A program made the translations under genes and the position numbers. Under the pieces are notes generated by a model. That model did no database searches. It had not been told where the DNA came from and saw only the letters and a list, made by a program, of their open reading frames with translations. This document shows positions 1 to 5,463 of a DNA stretch of 6,949 bases, one piece after another (the stretch's first letter is position 1; each line of letters begins with the position of its first letter). Where the stretch lies: the NCBI GenBank assembly GCA_002685655.1, contig NYXM01000184.1:1-6949 (forward strand), written 5' to 3'. This DNA comes from Planctomycetaceae bacterium (GTDB lineage Bacteria; Planctomycetota; Planctomycetia; Pirellulales; Pirellulaceae).

Positions 1-2
1 AG

Positions 3-611
3 ATGAACGTCACCGACCAACGCCAAGTTCGGGCCGTGATCGACCAGATTGTCCGTGAATATGGGCGACTGGACATCCTCGTCAACAATGCCGGGGTCAA
101 CACCCTGAGCCATCGGGTCCCCATCGACCAGTTTCCGCAAGAGGAGTGGGATCGGATCGTGGGCGTCGACATGACGGGTCTGTTCCTAGTCAGCAAGGCC
201 GCCGCAGCCGTGATGCGCCAACAGGGCTCGGGGCGGATCATCAACATTTCGTCCATCGGCGGGTTGGTCCCACTGCGGCTGCAGAGTCCTTTCGTGGCAG
301 CCAAGGCGGGCGTGATCAACTTGACGAAGTCGATGGCGTTGGAACTCGGTGGGGAAGGAATCCTGGTCAACGCCGTGGCGCCGGGATCGATCCTCACCGA
401 AGGAACGAAGGCACTGTTCTACGAGGAGGATGGGAAGTTCAGCGACTCGGTCGAGAAGATGTTGGCCCATATTCCGCTTGGTCGTCCGGGAACTTCGGAA
501 GAAATCGCCCACGCCGTCCTTTTTTTGGCGGCACCCGAATCAAGCTATATCAACGGAACCGTACTGACCGTCGACGGCGGCTGGACGGCCGGGTACGCCC
601 GAGAATTTTGA
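3..611 (+). CDS. SDR family oxidoreductase, 5'-truncated by window edge, catalytic Tyr replaced by Phe
   Basis: This is the C-terminal ~200 residues of a classical short-chain dehydrogenase/reductase (NAD(P)-dependent oxidation or reduction of a hydroxyl/carbonyl, cytosolic). The first Met in frame is almost certainly internal: it sits just before an NVTD segment that matches the DVTD normally ~60 residues into an SDR, and the TGxxxGIG nucleotide-binding motif lies outside the window. Visible are GRLDILVNNAG (NNAG motif), NISS with the catalytic Ser at nt 252-254, the Lys of YxxxK at nt 303-305, the NAVAPG segment, and the C-terminal NGTVLTVDGG. Oddly, the catalytic Tyr position reads TTC (Phe, nt 291-293) in SPFVAAK, exactly 13 residues after the Ser and 4 before the Lys. 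The helix-4 tetrad Asn position is Asp (GVDMTG), which also occurs in some active SDRs. It precedes the cupin by 39 nt, probably in the same operon. The family call is secure; substrate and whether it is catalytic are unknown. Confidence 0.93.
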   Translation: MNVTDQRQVRAVIDQIVREYGRLDILVNNAGVNTLSHRVPIDQFPQEEWDRIVGVDMTGLFLVSKAAAAVMRQQGSGRIINISSIGGLVPLRLQSPFVAAKAGVINLTKSMALELGGEGILVNAVAPGSILTEGTKALFYEEDGKFSDSVEKMLAHIPLGRPGTSEEIAHAVLFLAAPESSYINGTVLTVDGGWTAGYAREF

Positions 612-639
612 TCCTTTGAACGCTTCACTGGATTGCCGC

Positions 640-645
640 AAGGAG
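640..645 (+). promoter_or_regulatory. Ribosome binding site that sets the cupin start
   Basis: AAGGAG lies 5 nt upstream of the ATG at 651. It is the best Shine-Dalgarno match in the window and favours the ATG at 651 over an in-frame TTG at 633, which would place this site inside the coding region. Confidence 0.75.
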
Positions 646-650
646 AGACG

Positions 651-1073
651 ATGGCAAAAATCACAACCTTCAAGAGCTATCAAGGCGATAAGCCGCCGAT
701 GATTCAGAAACCGGACGAGCCGGTCGATCCGATGATCGTCAACGTCCAGGACGGCGTGCCGGTCGTCTATCCGGGCTGTCACGGACTGGGCGTGCGAGTC
801 GTCCATCCGGTGAATCCGAAGGCCCCGGCGAAGAACATGGGGCTGGTGCTGTTTTATATCCCGCCACACGTCGTGCTCGAACCCGGCTCGCACGAAACGG
901 AGGAAACGTATCTCATCCAGGAAGGCAGCGGCCGGATGACGTTCTCCAATTACCAGCGCGATGTGACCAAGGGCGATTTCGTCTACTTGCCGCCCTGGTG
1001 CGTACACGGTATCGAGAACACGGGAACCGAAACGCTCGTCGTTCTGATCGCCACCTCTCCACCGAATCCGTAG
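651..1073 (+). CDS. Small single-domain cupin protein
   Basis: A 140-aa soluble protein with one Cupin_2-type beta-barrel over roughly residues 60-135. Cupin motif 1 is GSHETEETYLIQEGSG, giving likely metal ligands H81 and E85. Motif 2 is GDFVYLPPWCVHGIENTG, giving H119 as third ligand. The first His of the usual HxH pair is Gly79, and the motif-2 Gly before the His is Trp, so metal would be held by two His and one Glu. The ~60-residue N-terminal part (KPDEPVDPMIVNV and onward) has no motif I recognise. Small cupins of this type include sugar isomerases, epimerases, lyases and non-catalytic binding proteins. With dehydrogenases, a lactonase-like hydrolase and a sugar porter around it, isomerisation or epimerisation of an oxidised sugar intermediate is a reasonable inference, not shown. 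The start is fixed by AAGGAG at 640. It ends 9 nt before the next gene. Confidence 0.9.
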   Translation: MAKITTFKSYQGDKPPMIQKPDEPVDPMIVNVQDGVPVVYPGCHGLGVRVVHPVNPKAPAKNMGLVLFYIPPHVVLEPGSHETEETYLIQEGSGRMTFSNYQRDVTKGDFVYLPPWCVHGIENTGTETLVVLIATSPPNP

Positions 1074-1082
1074 GCAGATGCC

Positions 1083-1892
1083 ATGGAAAAGCTTTCCGCC
1101 GAGAAACTCCACAACTTCCACGTGCCGCCCGGCTCGTTGACGATGTGGTGGCTGGGCCAGGCCGGGTTCGTGTTTAAGAGCCCTGGTGGGAAAATCGTTG
1201 CCATCGACCCGTATCTGACGAATTCCGTGAAAGCGCTGGGCGAAGAACATGGGTTCAATATGGATCGGCTCGTGCCGCCGCCCATGTTGCCCGAAGCCTT
1301 GGCGGGCGTGGACCTTTACGCCATGACGCACAGCCACGGCGATCACCTAGATCCCGAGACGGTGGCCGGCTATCGGGCCGCCGGTGGAACCGGGCCGTAC
1401 GTGGCGCCGGCCGAAACGGTCGAGAAACTCCAGCAGTTGGGTATCCCGCCGGACGAGATTCTCATGACCTGGCCCAACAAGACGCACACCGTCGGCGACC
1501 TATCGCTGCGAGCGACGTTTGCCATTCCGTTTGCCGGGGATGACCTGACACACGTCGGCTTTCTGGTTGGTGTCGACGGCGGACCGAGCGTCTACCTGAC
1601 CGGCGATACCGCCTATCACGAACTCTTGGCCGCAGCCGTCGGCCCACACAAACCGGACGTCTTACTGACCGTAATCAACCCGGCGTTTCGAAACATGGGC
1701 CCGGCCGAGGCGGCTCGGCTGGCCAAGGAACTTGATGTCCAGCTGGCCATACCTTGCCACTACGACATGTTCCCATCGAACCAACTGCCACCCGAACTGT
1801 TTCGCACGAACCTGAAAATCGAAGGCATCGGCGAGCGGTTTCAACTTCTGCAACATGGTCAGCCATTTACCTTTCCTGAAAGCACTCGATGA
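1083..1892 (+). CDS. UlaG-like metallo-beta-lactamase-fold hydrolase (possible lactonase)
   Basis: A 269-aa cytosolic metal-dependent hydrolase of the metallo-beta-lactamase superfamily. The N-terminal PPGSLTMWWLGQAGFVFKS (about residues 16-34) closely resembles the APGTFAMWWLG segment of E. coli UlaG (L-ascorbate-6-phosphate lactonase) as I recall it. The metal motif HSHGDHLD runs from H83 to D90 (HxHxDH), with further ligand candidates D175 in LTGDTAYH and H226 in IPCHYDMF. UlaG is about 350 residues; this protein lacks the longer N-terminus and insertions, so the phosphorylated substrate of UlaG should not be assumed. A ring-opening lactonase acting after an SDR-type dehydrogenase would fit the neighbours, but that is inference; many UlaG-like proteins are uncharacterised. 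No strong Shine-Dalgarno site precedes the start, only GGCAG 5 nt upstream, so it may be translated by coupling with the cupin 9 nt upstream. Its stop codon overlaps the start of the next gene (ATGA). Confidence 0.88.
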   Translation: MEKLSAEKLHNFHVPPGSLTMWWLGQAGFVFKSPGGKIVAIDPYLTNSVKALGEEHGFNMDRLVPPPMLPEALAGVDLYAMTHSHGDHLDPETVAGYRAAGGTGPYVAPAETVEKLQQLGIPPDEILMTWPNKTHTVGDLSLRATFAIPFAGDDLTHVGFLVGVDGGPSVYLTGDTAYHELLAAAVGPHKPDVLLTVINPAFRNMGPAEAARLAKELDVQLAIPCHYDMFPSNQLPPELFRTNLKIEGIGERFQLLQHGQPFTFPESTR

Positions 1893-2731
1893 ACACCTGC
1901 GAAAGACTGGCGGGAAAAAGGGCCCTAGTAACCGGTTCCGGCACGGGCATCGGGCGGGAGATCGCCCTGGAGTTTGCCCGACAGGGGGCCGACGTCGTGC
2001 TACACTACGCGCACAGCAGCGCCGGAGCCGAATCGGCCGTCGAAGAAATCCGCGCGATGGGGCGCCAAGCCAAGGTCTTTCAGGCGGATTTCGATCGGGT
2101 CGAGGAAGTTGTCGAGTTGGCGCACCAGGCCGTCGATTTCCTGGGCGCCGTCGACTGCCTGGTCAATAACTCGGGAATCACATTCAATCGACCGTTTCTT
2201 CAGGTGACGCCCGAGCAATTCGACGTTTTGTATCACGTGAATATTCGGGCACAGTTCTTCTTAACGCAAGAGATCGTCAAAGGAATGGTTGCCCACAAGG
2301 GAGGAGCCGTCTGTAATCTGACGTCGATCCATGGTTTGCAAGGCGTTCCCGAGCACTCGGTCTATGCCGGCACCAAGGGCGCGATTATTGCCCACACGCG
2401 TGCGCTGGCCGTGGAGTTGGCCCATCAAGGGGTTCGCGTCAATGCGATCGCCCCGGGCTGGGTCACCGTCGACAATCACTACAAGGCCGTGCCGGGCTCC
2501 AGCGCGGAAACTGCGCATGCGGCGGCCCACGACGCGGTCCCGGCGGGCCGCGCCGGAGTACCACTGGACATTGCCAAGCTGGCCACTTTTCTTTGCTGCG
2601 ATGATGCGGACTTCATCGTCGGTCAGACCCTTGTAGCCGACGGCGGCACGACATCGCTGATGTCGCTGTTCCCTGACTTCCGCGCGCAGTCGACGGCTCG
2701 TTTCGGCAGAGGATACGTTCCCGGAGCGTGA
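1889..2731 (+). CDS. SDR family NAD(P)-dependent oxidoreductase, complete
   Basis: A 280-aa classical SDR with every catalytic element intact. The cofactor motif TGSGTGIG is at 15-22, NNSG at 93-96, the tetrad Asn at N118 (HVNIRAQFF), Ser at S146 (LTSIHG), and YAGTK supplies Y159 and K163. RVNAIAPGWV and the VADGG strand near the C-terminus complete the fold. About 25 residues follow the DGG strand, ending RFGRGYVPGA, slightly longer than the usual SDR tail. The residue after beta-2 is His-Tyr-Ala-His rather than an evident Asp, so NADP cannot be excluded; cofactor preference is undecided. The start is fixed by a 4-nt ATGA overlap with the UlaG-like gene, which implies translational coupling. 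Likely role: oxidation of a secondary hydroxyl or a lactol of a sugar-like substrate, alongside the truncated SDR upstream, though the substrate is not identifiable. Confidence 0.95.
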   Translation: MNTCERLAGKRALVTGSGTGIGREIALEFARQGADVVLHYAHSSAGAESAVEEIRAMGRQAKVFQADFDRVEEVVELAHQAVDFLGAVDCLVNNSGITFNRPFLQVTPEQFDVLYHVNIRAQFFLTQEIVKGMVAHKGGAVCNLTSIHGLQGVPEHSVYAGTKGAIIAHTRALAVELAHQGVRVNAIAPGWVTVDNHYKAVPGSSAETAHAAAHDAVPAGRAGVPLDIAKLATFLCCDDADFIVGQTLVADGGTTSLMSLFPDFRAQSTARFGRGYVPGA

Positions 2732-2755
2732 GATTCAAGCAGTGAGTGAGACAGA

Positions 2756-3667
2756 ATGAGCGATTCCCCCATTAAGAACATCTGCGTCGTGGGCTCCGGA
2801 TTCATGGGAGGCCAGATCGCCTTGCAGTGTGCGATGCACGGGTACCATGTGTGGATGCACGATGTATCGGAAACGAGCCTGCGCCGCTGCGCAGACGAAC
2901 AGGCATCGATCCTAAACGAGCAGATCGAAGCCGGTGTTGGTTCTACCGATCGGCGTCAGACGATTCAAGACCGAATCCAGTTTACCGGCTCACTGAGCGA
3001 AGCGGCAATCGCGGCCGATCTGGTGATCGAGGCAACCCGAGAGGATTTGAACGTGAAGCGCGAAGTGTTCCAAGCCTTGGACGGTATCTGCGCGCCGCAC
3101 GCGATCCTCGCAACCAACAGTTCTTCCCTTCGCGTGTCGCGTATCGAATCGGCTACGAATCGGCCGGACAAAGTGCTGAACACGCACTTCTGTCAAGCGG
3201 TATGGAAGCATCCGTTTGTGGAGTTAATGCGGGGTTCGACCACGTCGGAGGAAACTCTGCAGTCTGTGCGTGAGTTTGCCGGCTCAATTGGCCTGGTTCC
3301 GATCCTGGTGCGGCGCCAAGTCACAGGATGTATCCTGGCTCGTATTTGGCGCGCCGTGAAGAAGGAAGCTCTCCATCTGGTGGACAGCGGCGTGGCCACG
3401 CCCGAGGATGTGGACCGCACATGGATGATCGCGATGGAAGCACCCCTGGGGCCTTTCATCCTAATGGACCGCATCGGACTCGACGTGATCAGGGACATCG
3501 AGATGGTATACCATGAGGAAAGCGGCGACGAGTCCGATGCCCCACCGAAAGTGCTCCTGGAAAAGATCGCAAAGGGAGAATTGGGCGTCAAGACGGGAAA
3601 AGGCTTCTACACCTATCCGGACCCCGCCTACGAATCCCCCGAGTTTCTGCGTGAAGCCTCGCCGTAG
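2756..3667 (+). CDS. 3-hydroxyacyl-CoA dehydrogenase / L-gulonate 3-dehydrogenase superfamily protein
   Basis: A 303-aa two-domain NAD-dependent dehydrogenase of the usual family length. The N-terminal Rossmann domain (about 1-185) starts with the dinucleotide motif GSGFMG (13-18). TNSSSL gives N121 and S123, NTHF gives catalytic H144, and FVELM gives the partner E156. The C-terminal 3HCDH domain (about 190-298) has the usual PLGPF-x-x-MDRIGLD and KTGKGFYTY segments. Two things are odd. The loop after the catalytic His reads FCQAVWKHPF rather than the usual FFNPxPxMxL. The residue matching the conserved active-site Asn (GFxxNR) is Ala195 in GCILAR. No thiolase, enoyl-CoA hydratase, acyl-CoA ligase or acyl-CoA dehydrogenase is nearby, so a CoA thioester substrate is not supported. 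Lambda-crystallin (L-gulonate 3-dehydrogenase) and carnitine dehydrogenase in this family oxidise free hydroxy acids, and oxidation of an aldonate-like acid would suit this operon. That assignment is inference. It lies 24 nt after the SDR and has no strong ribosome binding site. Confidence 0.9.
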   Translation: MSDSPIKNICVVGSGFMGGQIALQCAMHGYHVWMHDVSETSLRRCADEQASILNEQIEAGVGSTDRRQTIQDRIQFTGSLSEAAIAADLVIEATREDLNVKREVFQALDGICAPHAILATNSSSLRVSRIESATNRPDKVLNTHFCQAVWKHPFVELMRGSTTSEETLQSVREFAGSIGLVPILVRRQVTGCILARIWRAVKKEALHLVDSGVATPEDVDRTWMIAMEAPLGPFILMDRIGLDVIRDIEMVYHEESGDESDAPPKVLLEKIAKGELGVKTGKGFYTYPDPAYESPEFLREASP

Positions 3668-3698
3668 GCAAATGGCCCCTTCATCCTTGAATACCAAT

Positions 3699-3704
3699 AG
3701 GAAG
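3699..3704 (+). promoter_or_regulatory. Ribosome binding site of the ThDP enzyme gene
   Basis: AGGAAG ends 4 nt before the ATG at 3709. The spacing is short but the purine run is the only good candidate in the 41-nt gap after the preceding gene. Confidence 0.5.
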
Positions 3705-3708
3705 ACCA

Positions 3709-5403
3709 ATGTCCCGACTCTCCGGTGCCCAGTTCATTGCCGACTCGCTTGCGGCCAATCGCGTGAGTCATGTGTTCTTTGTGCCGGCCATTATGAATCA
3801 GACGTTGGCCGAACTCGACTTGAGAACGGACATCAAGAGAATCATGACGCATGGCGAGAAGGCGGCCGTGTACATGGCGGACGGTTACGCGCGGGCCAGT
3901 GGTCGACCGGGCGTGTGTTTCGCGCAATGCATCGGCGCCGCCAACCTGGCCGCTGCCTTGCGAGACCCCTTTCTGGCTTGTTCGCCCATGGTTGCCTTCA
4001 CCGGCGGCCCGTATCCGGCCACGCGACATCGGCACGCGTATCAGCAGATCGAGGACTTTCCGCTATTCAAGCCGTTGACGAAATACAGCGCATCCGTCGA
4101 CCAGATCTCGCGACTTCCCGACGTACTGCGTCAGGCATTTCGGGCCGCCACCACGGGCACTCCCGGCCCGGCCCACATCGAGCTTCAGGGACACATGGGA
4201 GAATTGGAACTTGAGGTCGACGAGCTGCCGATCATTGTCCAGGAGCAATTCAGCCAGGTTCCAGCTTTGCGACCATCGGCCGATCCCCAGGCCGTGGCCG
4301 AAGTGGTACGTCGGTTGCGGGAGGCCGAGCGTCCGGTGATTGTTGCCGGTGGCGGCGTTCGTACCTCGGGCGCAGGACCGGAACTTGTGGAACTGGCCCA
4401 GCGGTTGGCCATTCCCGTCGCCACGTCAATGAACGCCAAGGATGTGATCCCAGGCAACCATGCGCTCAATGTGGGCGTGCCGGGGTTATACTGCCGCAAG
4501 AGCGCCAACCAGGTTGTGCTAGAGGCCGACTTGGTCTTCTTCGTCGGCAGCCATACGGGCAGCCAGGTGACCTTCAAATGGCAGGTCCCGCCCCCGGGGA
4601 CGCCCGTGATTCAACTGGATATCAATCCCGAGGAATTGGGACGACATTATCCGAATGAAGTGTCGCTACTTGCGGACGCCAAGGTCGCGCTACGGCAGTT
4701 GATCGAGGCGACCGATCCTTCCACGGCGGCGAGGCCCGGGGCGTGGGTCGCCCGCGCCGAAACACTGGCACACGAGTGGCGTGAAGAGTTCGCTCCTCTG
4801 ATGAATTCCGAAGCCGTGCCGATGCGACCGGAACGTTTATGTCGCGAGTTGACCCAACTAATGCCTGCCGACACGCTGCTCGTCTCGGAAACGGGCCACT
4901 CCGGGATGTGGACGGGAGGAATGGTCGACCTGAACAAGCCGGGGCAAGGTTACCTCCGCGCGGCCGGTTCGCTCGGTTGGGGATTGCCCGCCGCGCTGGG
5001 CGCAAAACTCGCGCTGCCCGAGCGACCCGTGCTCCTTTTTTCCGGCGACGGTGGTTTCTGGTACCATCTGAGCGAACTAGAGACGGCCGTCCGCTGGAAC
5101 ATCAATGCCGTGCTGCTGATCAACAACAACAGGGCCTTGAACCAGCAGATCGACGGCTACACCAGAGCTTATGGCGGGCAACTCCGGGGCAAACACGCCG
5201 AACTGTGGCAGTTCAGCGACGTGAGCTTTGCTGAACTGGCTCGGACCATGGGTGCGGATGGATTCCAGGTACGAAAGCCCGGCGAGCTATCCGGCGCGCT
5301 GGACAAAGCGTTCTCGTCAAAGAAGCCCTGTGTCGTCGAGGTCATGACGGAGATGACGGCGTTGGCGCCGTTGGCGTTTTTGTACGAGGACGAGCCATCT
5401 TGA
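3709..5403 (+). CDS. Thiamine-diphosphate-dependent enzyme, acetolactate synthase / IolD-like
   Basis: A 564-aa protein with the three-domain layout of the acetolactate synthase / pyruvate decarboxylase superfamily: Pyr domain about 4-175, central domain about 195-330, PP domain about 385-550. E50 in MTHGEKAAVYMADGYAR aligns with the catalytic Glu that activates the ThDP aminopyrimidine. The ThDP/Mg motif starts GDGGFW (446-451) and ends at the NNN at 472-474, the normal GDG-x(24-27)-NN spacing. The central domain has VAGGGV (212-217) and QLDINPEELG (about 302-311). AYQQIEDFPLFKPLTKYS matches the region that follows the substrate loop in acetolactate synthases. Members split or join C-C bonds next to a carbonyl (acetolactate synthase, glyoxylate carboligase, 2-hydroxyacyl-CoA lyase) or hydrolyse cyclic 1,2-diones (IolD, cyclohexane-1,2-dione hydrolase). 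No small regulatory subunit gene adjoins it, so biosynthetic acetolactate synthase is unlikely. In this operon a late carbon-carbon cleavage step is the best guess; substrate unknown. FFVPA replaces the common GxPG near residue 25. Confidence 0.92.
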   Translation: MSRLSGAQFIADSLAANRVSHVFFVPAIMNQTLAELDLRTDIKRIMTHGEKAAVYMADGYARASGRPGVCFAQCIGAANLAAALRDPFLACSPMVAFTGGPYPATRHRHAYQQIEDFPLFKPLTKYSASVDQISRLPDVLRQAFRAATTGTPGPAHIELQGHMGELELEVDELPIIVQEQFSQVPALRPSADPQAVAEVVRRLREAERPVIVAGGGVRTSGAGPELVELAQRLAIPVATSMNAKDVIPGNHALNVGVPGLYCRKSANQVVLEADLVFFVGSHTGSQVTFKWQVPPPGTPVIQLDINPEELGRHYPNEVSLLADAKVALRQLIEATDPSTAARPGAWVARAETLAHEWREEFAPLMNSEAVPMRPERLCRELTQLMPADTLLVSETGHSGMWTGGMVDLNKPGQGYLRAAGSLGWGLPAALGAKLALPERPVLLFSGDGGFWYHLSELETAVRWNINAVLLINNNRALNQQIDGYTRAYGGQLRGKHAELWQFSDVSFAELARTMGADGFQVRKPGELSGALDKAFSSKKPCVVEVMTEMTALAPLAFLYEDEPS

Positions 5404-5452
5404 CGCCGGCCCCGCCGCCGGGAGACTACCAACATCCCCGTCTTTCTACCGT

Positions 5453-5456
5453 GGAG
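5453..5456 (+). promoter_or_regulatory. Ribosome binding site of the transporter gene
   Basis: GGAG ends 7 nt before the ATG at 5464, a normal distance. It supports this Met as the start; the first conserved transmembrane motif then begins about 23 residues in, as expected for the family. Confidence 0.55.
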
Positions 5457-5463
5457 TCTTGCC

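Noticed and set aside
633..650. Upstream TTG start for the cupin adding six residues
   Set aside because: The added codons contain the AAGGAG ribosome binding site of the ATG at 651, so the shorter protein is preferred.
540..1346. 268-aa open frame on the - strand across the end of the first SDR, the cupin and the start of the UlaG-like gene
   Set aside because: It lies opposite three genes with clear family motifs, is rich in His and Arg as expected from an antisense frame in GC-rich coding DNA, and shows no recognisable domain.
2756..3667. Reading the HAD-type gene as evidence for fatty-acid beta-oxidation or butyrate metabolism
   Set aside because: None of the other enzymes of those pathways is in the window, the substrate-region residues are atypical, and the family includes enzymes acting on non-CoA hydroxy acids.
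3513..4214. 233-aa + strand open frame bridging the HAD-type gene and the ThDP gene
   Set aside because: It is out of frame with two well-supported proteins, is low in hydrophobic structure and has no family motif; it is a shadow frame.
5406..5421. GC-rich hairpin (CCGGC / GCCGG, 6-nt loop) just after the ThDP gene stop
   Set aside because: The stem is only 5 bp and no T-run follows, so it is not a convincing terminator; such short GC palindromes are expected by chance here. It could modestly affect the transcript between the last two genes.
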